Counted from the first letter of the stretch, positions 10,013 through 20,025 are shown. The stretch is 64,000 bases of DNA from Rhodosorus marinus (GCA_029953675.1 JAMWBK010000013.1:806001-870000); one strand, 5' to 3'. Made by a program: numbers and translations. Notes: generated by a model not told the origin, from the sequence alone.

Positions 10013-11303
10013 CGGGCCTCCCCTCAGTCGGGAAGGCAGATCGAATATCCGGAGGAGGTGCCTCGGAGGGAGGCTCAGGAGCCGCACGACGCTTACGTGG
10101 GGGGCGCACGAAGGAACTAAAAGACCTGAAGAAAGTAGACACAGGGTTTTCAGCAGCGGAGTCTTGACTGAGGGTGTCCAGAGCCAGCGGATTCGGAGAG
10201 GCCGATGGTGCTTCTGCCATGTCGGTGTCACGAGCCTCGGAGACAGGGCGAGGGGAGGAAGGGTGCTCAGGAGTCGGCGGCAGAAGGTCAAACGCAGGGT
10301 GGGCTTCCAGCAGGGTGGCCTCAGTGGAAAGGAAGGCCTCTAGCGCGGTGCGGAGGACCCCGCGAGGAGGAAAACGCGCGAAGAGGCTCGCCTGTATGCG
10401 CGAGAGCCGCGCCGCATGAGTGTGTAGCGCGACAACCGAAGCCTGCGAGGCATCCAGGTTTTGCAAGGCCGACGGAGGAACCCAGCCGGCGTCAAAACGA
10501 TCGAACTCGACAAACAAAGAGACATGAGGACGAGTCAGTATCATGTTGGCCAGAGCAGAGCGCTGGGGCGCGGGGGTGGTTACAAGCGATTGAAGGAACT
10601 GGTAAGCCGAGTCAGTAACAAGAAAACAGGCATGAGGGCCCGTGAAGTCCACATATAGGAATTCAGACGGGGCGACCGCAAGGGAGGAAGCCATGGTGTC
10701 GCGAAAATCGCGGTAGTGGACGGGCGCGCGGCCCCGACCACGAGAGGGGGTCTGGGGACGCACGTTCGTCATCCAAACAAAGTGGAACGGAGATAGTTGG
10801 CGAGAAGAGTCAATGGGGATGTGTTGTGGCATCATACGCACCATTGCCGTCGTGCGTTGTTCAGAAGAGCCCCTGCGCAGGACCTGCGAATAGGTCGGAC
10901 GTGGGGCACTGGAGGGAGCAGGATTCGGGCCCGACGCGGGCCCAGGAGGCGTCTGTCCTTGAATAGGGGTAGGCCAGTCGGAATCAGGAATGACCGGAGC
11001 GGAGCGCTCGGGTCGGGTGTAGGCAGGCCCCGCTGTACCGTGCGGATCCGCGGGGACGGGCACCGGGGGGTATGGGGCAGGCGCGGAGGCGGAGAAGCGC
11101 TCCAAATAGGCGATCAGCAGGGGCAGGCGGTGTTCCTGGGAAGCAGTCACAAGAAGACTCGTCAGTTTCGAGCAGATCCCATGGGCTAACTCGTCAGCGC
11201 AGTCCGTGAGGGTGGCCGCGGTACTCAACCCGCCTACGCTGAGCTCCACACGCGCTGAGAGAACGGCTCCGTCCGCCGGAATGGGTGGGGAAACCCGAGC
11301 CAT
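10005..11303 (-). CDS. Family A retrotransposon ORF1 protein
   Basis: About 432 residues from the ATG at 11303-11301; the frame stays open to 11417, so a longer start is possible. The N-terminal third is Ala/Pro-rich with a basic RGRG stretch near PQTPSRGRGRAPVHYRDF. The middle (MASSLAVAPSEFLYVDFTG, then HACFLVTDSAYQFLQSL and VSLFVEFDRFDAGW) has the alternating beta/alpha look of a degenerate RRM-like fold, as in many non-LTR ORF1 proteins; that fold is an inference. A basic PRKRR cluster lies near the C-terminus. The same region is recognisable in family B (24340-23655 on -) and in copy A4 (51800-52300 on +). ORF1 ends in GATGTCTGA, whose last eight bases overlap the ORF2 start. Confidence 0.75.
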   Translation of the reverse strand: MARVSPPIPADGAVLSARVELSVGGLSTAATLTDCADELAHGICSKLTSLLVTASQEHRLPLLIAYLERFSASAPAPYPPVPVPADPHGTAGPAYTRPERSAPVIPDSDWPTPIQGQTPPGPASGPNPAPSSAPRPTYSQVLRRGSSEQRTTAMVRMMPQHIPIDSSRQLSPFHFVWMTNVRPQTPSRGRGRAPVHYRDFRDTMASSLAVAPSEFLYVDFTGPHACFLVTDSAYQFLQSLVTTPAPQRSALANMILTRPHVSLFVEFDRFDAGWVPPSALQNLDASQASVVALHTHAARLSRIQASLFARFPPRGVLRTALEAFLSTEATLLEAHPAFDLLPPTPEHPSSPRPVSEARDTDMAEAPSASPNPLALDTLSQDSAAENPVSTFFRSFSSFVRPPRKRRAAPEPPSEAPPPDIRSAFPTEGRPDV

Positions 11304-11569
11304 AACGATTGGAAGGTGTGAAAAACCGATTCCCCCACGAAACCCCCAAAAAGAGAACTTGTTCCCAACGTTTGCAACCAAAGAAAAACCACCACGACCT
11401 CCAAGGGGCGCTAGCAACCCCCAGCACGCACCACACCACTAGAAAATGCGGGGGAAAGGTTGCAGAAAGAAGCGCCTCGCACCGAAGAACACAATTGCGA
11501 CTCAAAACCACCAAAAGCCAGCACCATACACCCTCACGAAACCAAGAACTGATCTTGGCATCCAATATC

Positions 11570-11640
11570 AAAGCACGATCTAGGGATGCATTTTTGGAGG
11601 ATGAATGAATCAGTCCTCCAAAAATGGACTCCTAGATACT
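11570..11640. repeat. Fold-back at the right edge of copy A1
   Basis: Arms 11589-11601 and 11614-11626 are perfect 13-bp reverse complements around TGAATGAATCAG, extending imperfectly to about 11577 and 11638. The left half resembles 29250-29290, which suggests that the left half is original and the right half a fold-back copy. Confidence 0.7.
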
Positions 11641-13320
11641 CTTGGAACAGGAGGTGAGTCGACCATCGTTGCTCCGTCGGCTCGTATGTTTCTGGTGAGC
11701 GTTCTGCCGAAACCTCCCGCTCTAGTTCAGTCCATACCTGTATGGCCATTCATCTTCATTGTTCCGGAAGGTGTTTCTCCATGACGAGTAAAACGCAATG
11801 GGTTGGACGCGCTTTCGCGTAGCGAAACCCAACCCCCCCAAGCGGCAGGGCAGAGCGATTTGGTCCGAGATCAGCTCTGCGTACTCGTCGTCCTCTACAG
11901 CTGTCGTAGCGAGGCCTCCGAATAGAATTTCCTGATGATATCTGGTCATCACATCGGCCTCGCGTGCCAGGTTCTTCCAAACTCGTATGCGAGGCATCGT
12001 AGAATATGTTCTCATAGTCTCATAGTCCAGGTGCGTTTCGTAACCCCAAGTCTTGTTAAGTTTGCTGACCGAGTTGAAATCCCAGTACATGTCTCGGAAA
12101 CGTGCTGATGGAATCTATGAAAAGTGCAGCCCGTAGATAAGAAACATCTAGACACAACCGTATGGACTCTGATATTACTTAGAGTTTGGAGGAAACCCTA
12201 CGAGACCCATATTGTTGGCATACTATTCAGGGATACTCCAAGACAACAATATATAAAAGCATTGTCTGCTGCACAGCTGGCCAGATCTGTGCATCGTCGC
12301 GAGCAATACAACGGAGGCTCGGACCAGAAACCCCGCCGCGGATCTTGGCACTGGCTACCCTGCAACAACCGCGAGAAATATCTCTTCGAAGCGCACCGGG
12401 CGAGACTGCAGCTTGGACTAATGGTTCAATACAACAAACCCTCTCTCGAGAGGCACACCATTGTGCATTCCAAAGCTTGGTCACCAACCCACGAATCTCC
12501 CCTGAAAACCGAGCTCGAATACGTGGTCCGCCGCGGGATCCGGGTCGGGAGTCTGGCTGCGTGAAATACCAACGCTGACACCAAAAAAATTGAGTGCGGT
12601 TGAGATGCAGGTAAACGTTCGACTACTGCAGGGGCTGCCAATTCCGGGATTGCGGACCACCGAGAAGTGCACTAGTTGCCGGAGTAAACACGGAAGGACT
12701 GGGGTACAACGGTTTCATCACTGCCCAACATCAACTGGACTGTTGCAACGTAGGCACGACGAAATCTGCAGAGAGTTGGCACGGTGGCTGAGGCGATGGA
12801 ACTTCATGGACGTAGAGCAAGAACCTGAGGGGTACTTGGAGAACTACGGACTGCGACCTGATATCGTTGCTAGGCATCCGAGGACCATACAAAGGTATGC
12901 GCTGGATGTGACTGTGGTGTCACCATTGCAGGGAAAATATTTGCGGCCGAGCCAAGATGATAGCGGATACGCGGCGAGAGCTGCGGAGAAGTGGAAAATC
13001 GCTCACTACTAGGAAGCGATGGTGATCGAGAAAGCGGATGACAAGTTCATCCCGATAGCGATAGAGACGTTTGGGCGTACAGGGCAAATGGCACAAGAGT
13101 TCCTCCGCGACAGCTGCAAACACTTACTGCACAGGAGTGAGGAGCTGAGAGATGTGAGATCGCAGATGAACCGGCAACTATGGCGAGGTAATGCAGAGAT
13201 AGCACTAGGCGCTTTGCGCGGACCAGTTGGAGAATCCGCTGGTGCCTGTTTTTTCTTTTGAACGTAGCATGAGACCCCGGCAGCGGGGTTCCAGTAAGTT
13301 TCTCCCTAGATAGGATTAGA
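11640..13320. mobile_element. Family D retrotransposon fragment with inverted 5' part
   Basis: Two head-to-head pieces. On - strand (about 12110-11640) lies an RT-downstream connector: ISDQIALPCRLGGLGF, then the frame shifts into a region with WTELEREVSAERSPET. On + strand (about 12120-13260) lies the following part of the element: a helical segment, a zinc knuckle CTSC with H and C downstream, RRHDEICRELARWL, the endonuclease motifs YGLRPDIVAR and YALDVTVVSP, EKWKIAHY, then IPIAIETFGRTGQMAQEF. This is a textbook-like restriction-like endonuclease layout. A TAG at 13010-13012 and several frameshifts make it defective. The inverted upstream part joined to the direct downstream part fits twin-priming-type 5' inversion. 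Confidence 0.75.
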
Positions 13321-13655
13321 CGTAGTGTTGCGCTGCAGTAGGCAGCTGCCCAGTAAAGCTTGCGCTTACGTACAAGTCTTGGGTACGTAGTCCCCATAGC
13401 CTAGTCCTAGTCGTCGGACCGTGCTCGATGTGCAGCTTGACCAGACCATTTCCTGACAGATAAGCCACAGCAAGAAACCTAAGCGGGTAAACAACGAGGA
13501 CATAAGGGCTCGGCATGTTTCATTTATTTGCTACGTCTCATCATCGCAGCGGTAGTTCCACAGCGCTCTCCAGCAGCCGGCAAATAACGTCAGCCCGATG
13601 GTACAGGAAAAGCAACGTATTTAGTTCGACGGCTATCGTCACACTTGAACACGTG
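13321..13655 (-). mobile_element. Family A-type endonuclease-region remnant and spacer
   Basis: From about 13469 to 13655 the - strand carries a diverged family A segment (landmarks AAACCTAAGCGGGTAAACAACGA and CTCATCATCGCAGCGG on +). Positions 13321-13468 hold no recognisable feature. Confidence 0.5.
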
Positions 13656-13975
13656 TAAGCTTACGACTTTACCTGGGCTTGCCGCAACCCCCTTGGCCTG
13701 TTGAGCGGGATGCTAGAGGCGCATTGTGCGGGGCCAATGTGCAGCGGGGTGATTATGGTGCGCATCTGTTGTTGTCTTGTGCGGAGGTTCAAGGGGCCCG
13801 GACCAGACGCCATACGCGGCTCAACCGCTTGCTTTTCCGCTACCTTCGTTCTCAATCGCTCGGTACGGGCCGAGAAGTGGAGTATGAGGTCCCTCTGGCC
13901 GTGGCATCGGAAATTGCTGATGAGGGTGACGCCCCAGCTGTACAGCGGGTGGCGGATTTCGTTGTGACTGACCTT
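13656..13975 (+). mobile_element. Family B 3' region fragment
   Basis: Encodes LGLPQPPWPVERDARGALCGAN (CCHC knuckle), RTRRHTRLNRLLFRYLRSQSLG and EVPLAVASEIADE. It stops at VTDL where a - strand family B tail begins. Open in one frame but only a piece of ORF2. Confidence 0.8.
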
Positions 13976-14036
13976 AATGATGATCCGTTTATTCAGAGGC
14001 TAACTACCCTGAGAAGCGAGAGACAAGACGGTGATG
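13976..14036 (-). mobile_element. Very short family B 3' tip
   Basis: About 60 bp of the family B 3' end on - strand (GATGATGATCCGTTTATTCAG on + is the end with an ATC-type tail). It lies between two + strand family B pieces. Probably a 5'-truncated insertion, although a clean target duplication is not obvious. Confidence 0.65.
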
Positions 14037-14771
14037 CCGATCTCGAACTTCGTGTAAGCTTACGACTTTGCCTGGGCTTGCCGCAACCCCCTTGGCCTAT
14101 TGAGCAGGATTCTAGATGCGCATTGTGCCGGGCCAATGTGCCGTGGGGTGATTATGGTGCGCATCTGTAGGCGTCTTGTGCGGTGGTTCAAGGGGCCCGG
14201 ACCAGACGCCATACGCGGCTCAACCGCTTGCTTTTCCGCTACCTTCGTTCTCAATCGCTCGGTACGGACCGAGAAGTGGAGTATGAGGTCCCTCTGGCGG
14301 TGGCATCGGAAATTGCTGATGAGAGTGACGCCCCAGCGGTACAGCGGGTAGCGGATCTCGTTGTGACTGACCTCTATGCGTTTCGCAGTGAGTACATTGA
14401 CCTCTCCTTCCCTTGTCCTCAGGCGACCAGGTACCTGCCTGCGTCGGCTCGGCGTCGAGGAGCTGCAGCTCGGTCCATGCGGCAAGTTAAAGATTCGCAG
14501 TACGCGGCAGCGATGTCAAACCCTACCTTTCGCGATTCGGCGGTGACATACCGGTTCGTCCCCCTCATTATTGAGTGCTTTGGCTTGATAGATAGTGTAG
14601 GTTCTCGCTGGCTTCGAGCTCTGTTTCGCAACGACCCAGGGCGTTTAGATAGTCTGCTCACGGAGCCTTCTTTGACCCTGTGGTGCTCCAAATCTGCTTT
14701 GTTTGTGGACGCGCGTCATCAGCGTCTTGTTTCTCGCTTCTCAGGGTAGTTAGCCTCTGAATAAACGGATC
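14037..14771 (+). mobile_element. Family B C-terminal half of ORF2 with 3' end
   Basis: Begins at DLELRVSLRLCLGLPQPPW and runs through the CCHC knuckle, RRHTRLNRLLF, VQRVADLVVTDL (endonuclease), YIDLSFPCPQATRYLP, MRQVKDSQYAAAM and LDSLLTEPSLTLW to the end CTCTGAATAAACGGATC. A TAG at about 14167 interrupts the frame. Confidence 0.8.
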
Positions 14772-14777
14772 TAAGAT

Positions 14778-15438
14778 CACGCGCGTCCACAAACAAAGCA
14801 GAATTGGAGCGCCACAGGGTCATAGAAAGCTCCGTGAGCAGACTATCTAGGCGCCCTGGGTCGTTGCGAAACAGAGCTCGCAGCCAGCGAGAACCTACAC
14901 TATCTATCAAGCCAAAGTACTCAATGATGAGGGGGACGAACCGGTATGTCACCGCCGAATCGCGAAAGGTAGGGTTTGACATCGCTGCCGCGTACTGCGA
15001 ATCTTTAACTTGCCGCATGGACCGAGCTGCAGCTCCTCGACGCCGAGCCGACGCAGGCAGGTACCTGGTCGCCTGAGGACAAGGGATGGAGAGGTCAATG
15101 TACTCACTGCGAAGCGCATTGAGGTCAGTCACAACGAGATCCACCACCCGCTGTACCGCTGGGGCGTCACTCTCATCAGCAATTTCCGATGCCACCGCCA
15201 AAAGGACCTCATACTCCACTTCTCGGTCTGTACCGAACGATTGAGAACGAAGGTAGCGGAAAAGCACAGAGCAAGCGGTTGAGCCGCGGATGGCGTCTGC
15301 TCCGGGCCCCTTGAACCTCCGCACAAGACGCCAACGATGCGCACCATAATCACCCCACGGCACATTGGCCCCGCACAATGCGCATCTAGAATCCCGCTCA
15401 ACAGGCCAAGAGAGTTGCGGCAAACCCAGGTAAAGTCG
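14778..15438 (-). mobile_element. Inverted family B 3' region, tail-to-tail with the previous copy
   Basis: Same coding segment as 14037-14771 but on - strand. It lacks the last ~50 bp of the element and starts 6 nt after the preceding copy ends. It breaks at TAAAGTCG (15438), where a + strand copy begins head-to-head. The mirror arrangement suggests fold-back duplication or repeated insertion at one spot. Confidence 0.75.
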
Positions 15439-15439
15439 C

Positions 15440-15856
15440 CCCTCACTGCGCGTCGCAGTGAGTGCATTGACCTCTCCATCTCTTGTCCTCAGGCGACCAG
15501 GTACCTGCCTGCGTCGGCTCGGCGTCGAGGAGCTGCAGCTCGGTCCATGCGGCAAGTTAAAGATTCGCAGTACGCGGCAGCGATGTCAAAACCTACCTTG
15601 CGCGATTCGGCGGTGACATATTGGTCCGTCCCCGTCATTATTGAGTGCTTTGGCTTGATAGATAGTGTAGGTTCCCGCTGGCTGCGAGCTCTGTTTCGTA
15701 ACGACCCAGGGCGTTTAGATAGTCTGCTCACGGAGCTTTCTTTGACCCTTTGGCGCTCCAAATTTGCTTTGTTTGTGGACGCCCGTCATCAGCGTCTTGT
15801 CTCTCGCTTCTCAGGGTAGTTAGCCTCTGAATAAACGGATCTTCTTCTTCTTCTTG
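15440..15856 (+). mobile_element. Family B 3' end with (TTC)n tail
   Basis: Encodes RSECIDLSISCPQATRYLP to the C-terminal FVDARHQRLVSRFSG and stop. After CTGAATAAACGGATC comes a (TTC)4-5 microsatellite (15840-15855), in the place where other copies have ATC or ATG units. Confidence 0.8.
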
Positions 15857-15879
15857 AAGACGAGGTCTGCCTAGGCGAT

Positions 15880-16025
15880 CGTTATTTTGGCAATGAGTGC
15901 ATTTAGTGAAAGACACGGGCGTGTCTGGTTCAATTTCAAGACCGATTTGCGAAGGTCAGGTCGAGTCAGTGCTTCATCCGATGCGAAGTCCAATCGACAA
16001 GAACTAAGTTTGAATGAATTAAAGT
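15880..16025 (-). mobile_element. Family A-type remnant
   Basis: Matches about 29150-29260 (GGTCAGGTCGAGTCAGTGCTTCATCCGA on +), a diverged part of a family A relative upstream of the endonuclease region. Non-coding by decay. Confidence 0.45.
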
Positions 16026-16029
16026 AAAG

Positions 16030-16650
16030 TGATGGTGGTTTTCTGGCTTCATTAGCATAGCCTAAAGCTCTGCGCAAACCGTGGAAAGAAACTAAGAACT
16101 AGGTAGGGAAGCGTGCAAACCCAGGCGCCGATGGCGCGCCTCGGCAAGCATGCTGCTCGAATATCGCCGCAGAGAGACACTTAAACGCCGCAAAAGTTCC
16201 AAGTATTCAACACGATGCTCAGCGAAACATTTCCGCAACCACTCCAAACCCACCTTCTCCACGTCACCAAAGCTGTCCACAATGAAACGCTGGAACCGGT
16301 GGGAGCAACCTTCAGCGCGAGGCAGACTGACCACACCCTCGGCATACCGTCGTTCCTTCACGCGGCGAAGGGCCGAAGCAGCTGCTCCCCGGCGGCGGGC
16401 GGCAACGGTGAGATGCGCGCTTGCCACAGGGCATGTAATCGCGAGGTCAACATGTTGAGCGTCTGGCAGCAGCATCGGAGACGAGAAAATCTGCGATACA
16501 GCGGGGCGGTGCCCTATCCGAGACCGATCTGGGTAGTTCCGATTCCACCTCAACCGTATCTTGAAGCGAGTGTGACGCCTCGTACGAAGACCTCTCAGCA
16601 GTCCGCATGAACCTAAAAAGTGGTAACCGCAAGCATCGATCTGACTCTCA
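16030..16650 (-). mobile_element. Family C 3' region fragment
   Basis: On - strand encodes HTVEVESELPRSVSDRAPPR, CIADFLVSDAA, LAITCPVASAHLT, AARRRGAAASALRRVKERRYAE, FIVDSFGDVEKVGLEWLRKCF and LLRRLSVSLRRYSS, then the end GGCTATGCTAATGAAGCC. It is 5'-truncated where it meets the (CAT)10 run at 16651. Confidence 0.75.
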
Positions 16651-16682
<32 letters not shown>

Positions 16683-16751
16683 GTTTATCAGAGCCTAACT
16701 ACCCTGAGAAGCGAGAAACAAAACGCTGATGACGCGCGTCGAACAATAAAG
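16651..16751 (-). mobile_element. Variant family B tip with (CAT)10 tail
   Basis: Ten exact CAT units (16651-16680) directly precede CAGTTTATCAGAGCC, the variant family B end also seen at 6660-6690. On the element strand the copy therefore ends in (ATG)n. Only about 70 bp of the element is present. Confidence 0.75.
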
Positions 16752-17213
16752 CGATGATGATCCGTTTATTCAGAGGCTAACTACCCTGAGAAGCGAGAGC
16801 CAAGACGCTGATGACGCGCGTCCACAAACAAAGCAGATTTGGAGCGCCAAAGGGTCAAAGAAAGCTCCGTGAGCAGACTATCTAAACGCCCTGGGTCATG
16901 GCGAAACAGAGCTCGCAGCCAGCGAGAACCTACACTATCTATCAAGCCAAAGCACTCAATAATGAGGGGGACGAACCGGTATGTCACCGCCGAATCGCGA
17001 AAGATAGAGTTTGACATCGCTGCCGCGTACTGCGAATCTTTAACTTGCCGCATGGACCGAGCTGCAGCTCCTCGACGCCGAGCCGACGCAGGCAGGTACC
17101 TGGTCGCCTGAGGACAAGGGATGGAGAGGTCAATGTACTCACTGCGAAGCGCATTGAGGTCAGTCACAACGAGATCCGCCAGCCGCTGTACGGTTGGGCC
17201 GTCACTCTCGTCA

Positions 17214-17267
17214 GCAATTGCCGATGCCACCGCCAGAGGTCCCTCTGGCGGTGGCATCGGGAATTGC
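17214..17267. repeat. Fold-back palindrome in family B
   Basis: Arms 17214-17238 and 17243-17267 are reverse complements with one mismatch around GTCC. Sister copies (e.g. 15180-15200) have one arm only, so the second arm is a local inverted duplication. It disrupts the endonuclease frame. Confidence 0.88.
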
Positions 17268-17415
17268 TATCAGGTCCCTCATACTCCACCTCTCGCTCCG
17301 TACCGAGCGATTGAGAACGAAGGTAGCGGAAAAGCAAGCGGTTGAGCCGCGTATGGCGTCTGGTCCGGGCCTCTTGAACCTCCGCACAAGACGCCAACAA
17401 ATGCGCACCATAATC

Positions 17416-17478
17416 GCTCGTCATCAGCGTCTTGTCTCTCGCTTCTCAGGGTAGTTAGCCTCTGAATAAACGGATCAT
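17416..17478 (+). mobile_element. 63-nt family B insertion with 10-bp target duplication
   Basis: Contains only the last ~55-60 nt of family B (CAGCGTCTTGTCTCTCGCTT through GAATAAACGGATCAT). Flanked by CACCATAATC at 17406-17415 and 17479-17488. The interrupted host sequence is continuous in sister copies (CACCATAATCACCCC). Confidence 0.88.
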
Positions 17479-17704
17479 CACCATAATCACCCCACGGCAC
17501 ATTGGCCCCCCACAATCCGCGGGTAAAATCCCGCTCAACAGGCCAAGGGGGTTGCGGCAAGCCCAGGTAAAGTCGTAAGCTTACACGAAGCTCGAGATCG
17601 GTAAGCGCCAACCGCGGATACGCAGGTATGACCGTGAAGAAGCGGGAGCTGAGACTCCCCCCCCAAGCCGCGCAGGCGAGCAAAAGTTGACGCCGAGCAC
17701 GAAG

Positions 17705-17823
17705 ATTCACGGAGCTTTCTTTGACCCTGTGGCGCCCCAATTCTGCTTTGTTTGTGGACGCGCGTCATCAGCGGCTTGTCTCTCGCTTCTCAGGGTAGTT
17801 AGCCTCTGAATAAATGGATCATC
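17705..17823 (+). mobile_element. Short family B 3' end insertion
   Basis: About 119 nt of family B 3' end inserted between GCACGAAG and AAGGTAAAC, which are contiguous at about 20850. The duplicated target is only AAG (17702-17704 and 17824-17826). Confidence 0.75.
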
Positions 17824-18188
17824 AAGGTAAACTCAGAAGGGTGGCATACGTGTCCCGATGTATGTCCCACGAAAGGGTTTTTTTTGGATTACATCGGTCC
17901 TCGAAGGGGCTCCGGCCCCTTCGAGCTCCGGCCGACCGGGAAACGCCCTCCTCTGGCGGTCTCGACGGCACAGCCACGGCGTCAATCTCCTCGGCAGCTT
18001 CTACACCATTTCCAACACACGGTGCTTGCAGCAGAGACTCCAGATTGCTGGCCACCGAGTGAGTGAAGAACTGCGGCCCAGCAATCGCACCGAGCCTGGG
18101 TACCACTCGGCAGGGCGGTACATTGTTGAAAAACGGCCTCCAGTTCCGCAAAAAAACCCCCGAAGCAGTGGGGCGAGAGTCCCGTCCA

Positions 18189-18570
18189 GCGAGCTTCCTG
18201 CTTTCTTTCCGAGCCCAGGTAGCTTTGAGGACTGGCGTTCCCGCCTTTTCTCTTGGTTTGAAGGTTTTGTTGGGCGTTTTCCTTCTGGGGATATGCCTCT
18301 TTGCCCTCGTTCGCCCCCAGTCTCTCTCCTTCATCGTTTGCGCAGAAGCGTTTCTTTTGGATTTCCTGCTTATGGAGATGGCCGACCATCCTCAAGCAGC
18401 ACTTGCTTGGAAGCTTTTGTTTGTTTTTCCTCGGCTAGTGCTCACGGTCTCCCAGGGGTGCGATGCATATCCAATTAGACGCAAAGTTCAGTCTTCTCTA
18501 GCGGGGGACTTTGCTTTCTTAGAATGTTTATACCTCGTTAGTTCCTCTTCTTCCTCCTGCTTGCTTGCTC
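18189..18570 (+). mobile_element. Family B ORF2 N-terminal segment, inverted relative to its neighbour
   Basis: Encodes the region between ORF1 and the RT: a WRSRLFSWFEGFVGRFPSGD-type stretch, SLSFIVCAEAFLLDFLL, LAWKLLFVFPRLVLT and LAGDFAFLECLYLVSS, spread over shifting frames. It joins the - strand copy head-to-head at 18188, which fits a 5' inversion with internal deletion. Confidence 0.65.
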
Positions 18571-18688
18571 CGTTTATTCAGAGGCTAACTACCCTGAGAA
18601 GCGAGAGAAAAGACGCTGATGACGCGCGTCCACAAACAAAGCAGAATTGGAGCGCCACAGTGTCTCCAATTCTGCTTTGTTTGTGGAC
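18571..18688 (-). mobile_element. Family B 3' tip ending in a 25-bp fold-back
   Basis: A - strand family B tip (CCGTTTATTCAGAGG on +). Its inner end carries a perfect inverted duplication: arms 18628-18652 and 18664-18688, 25 bp each, around CGCCACAGTGT. Confidence 0.8.
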
Positions 18689-19707
18689 TGTTGAGTGGAC
18701 TTCGGGTTGGGCGGCTGGACGGGACTCTCGCCCAACGGCTCGGGGGTTTTTTTGCGGAACTGGAGGCCGCCTTTTTAATAATGTACCGCCCTGCCGAGTG
18801 GTACCCAGGCTCGTTGCGATTCCTGGGGGGCAGTTCGTGACTCCCTCGGTGGCCCAGCGTTCGGGAGTCTCTGCTGCAGCACCGTGTGTTGGAAATGGTG
18901 TAGAAACTGCCGAGGATGTTGACGCCGTGGCTGTGCCGTTGAGACGGCCAGAGGAGGGCGTTCCCGGTTGGGTCCGGCCCCTTCGAGGACCGAGTTAATC
19001 CAAAAAAACCCCTTCGTGGGACATACATCGGCACTCGTATGCCATCCTTCTGAGTTTACCTTCGTGCTCGGCGTCGATTTTAGCTCGCCTGCGCGGTTTC
19101 GGGGGGAGTCTCAGCTCCCGTCTCTTCACGGTCATACCTGCGCATCCGCGGTTGGCGCTTACCGATCTCGAACTTCGTGTAAGCTTACGACTTTACCTGG
19201 GTATGCCGCAACCCCCTTGGCCTGTGGAGCGGGATTCTAGATGCGCATTGTGCGGGGCTAATGTGCCGTGGGGTGATTATGGTGCGCATCTGTTGGCGTC
19301 TTGTGCGGAGGTTCAAGAGGCCCGGACCAGACGCCATACGCGGCTCAACCGCTTGCTTTTCCGCTACCTTCGTTCTCAATCGCTCGGTACGGACCGAGAA
19401 GTGGAGTATGAGGTCCTTCTGGCGGTGGCATCGGAAATTGCTGATGAGAGTGACGCCCCAACGGTACAGCGGGTGGCGGAACTCGTTGTGACTGACCTCA
19501 ATGCGCGTCGCAGTGAGTACATTGACCTCTCCATCCCTTGTCCTCAGACGACCAGGTACCTGCCTGCGTCGGCTCGACGTCGAGGAGCTGCAGCTCGGTC
19601 CATGCGGCAAGTTAAAGATTCGCAGTACGCGGCAGCGATGTCAAACCCTACCTTTCGCGATTCGGCGGTGACATACCGGTTCGACCCCCTCATTATTGAG
19701 TGCTTTG
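18689..19707 (+). mobile_element. Family B ORF2 C-terminal region, 3'-truncated
   Basis: Runs from the connector (SGLRVGRLDGTLAQRLGGFF) through LGMPQPPWPVERDSRCALC, the CCHC knuckle, RRHTRLNRLLFRYLR, VQRVAELVVTDL and MRQVKDSQYAAAM to YRFDPLIIECFD. There it is cut and followed by antisense family C sequence. The reading frame is open for 231 residues (19152 on). Confidence 0.75.
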
Positions 19708-20025
19708 ACCAAAACGCCCTAGTCCGGCCTACTGGCTCGCTCGAGCTCGATCGCATGAGTGATCAGTTCGCAACCCCTGGAAAATCCCACCCGTACCTGC
19801 CAAGGCGCCATAAAAGCGGTGACTCGCTGGCGCACGCGCTTGCATAGCCACCTCCCGCCGAGCTTCCGTAGAGTCTCGACCATGCCGATCTGCCGGAGAC
19901 GCAGGTGTGCCGGCTCGTGGTCGGGTTTCGTTAGCAAGCAAAGCTGTTGCCCGTCGCAGATGGTCCCGAGGGGCATACGCACCCCCCGCACCCTGGAACA
20001 GCGTATTCAGGATCTTTGCCTTAAA
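19708..20025 (-). mobile_element. Family C RT fragment
   Basis: On - strand encodes PLGTICDGQQLCLLTKPDHE, RLRQIGMVETLRKLGGRW and GFSRGCELITHAIELE, the RT region before the catalytic motif. The same segment occurs on + at 24810-25120, joined to a family B end at the same base. Confidence 0.8.

Larger units (their letters stand above)
6809..11561 (-). mobile_element. Full-length family A non-LTR retrotransposon (copy A1)
   Basis: A 4.75-kb element on - strand, bounded by the 8-bp duplication CCAATATC (6801-6808 and 11562-11569). It has a short 5' UTR (11561-11304), ORF1, an overlapping ORF2, a short 3' UTR and a tail reading ATTAAACCATTCGTTC. ORF2 holds a reverse transcriptase and a C-terminal CCHC plus restriction-like-endonuclease-type region, as in the R2/NeSL-like side of non-LTR elements; no apurinic endonuclease is seen. 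It is defective: comparison with copy A2 (31674-34258), nearly identical by eye, shows a nonsense codon at 8708-8710, a 22-bp deletion near 7654-7660 and a 26-bp fold-back insertion at 7382-7407. It is the only copy in the window with both ends and ORF1. Confidence 0.85.
16752..18188 (-). mobile_element. Family B copy carrying two nested short family B insertions
   Basis: One - strand copy that reads, once its two nested + strand inserts are set aside, from the 3' end (GATGATGATCCGTTTATTCAG on +) through the endonuclease and CCHC knuckle into the thumb/connector, up to GAGTCCCGTCCAG. It holds a 63-nt insert at 17416-17478 (10-bp target duplication CACCATAATC) and a ~119-nt insert at 17705-17823 (AAG on both sides), plus a fold-back palindrome at 17214-17267. 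ORF2 is broken in several places. Confidence 0.75.

Noticed and set aside
19152-19847. 231-codon + ORF as an active gene
   Set aside because: It is the family B endonuclease region truncated into antisense family C sequence; the last ~50 residues are not part of any protein.
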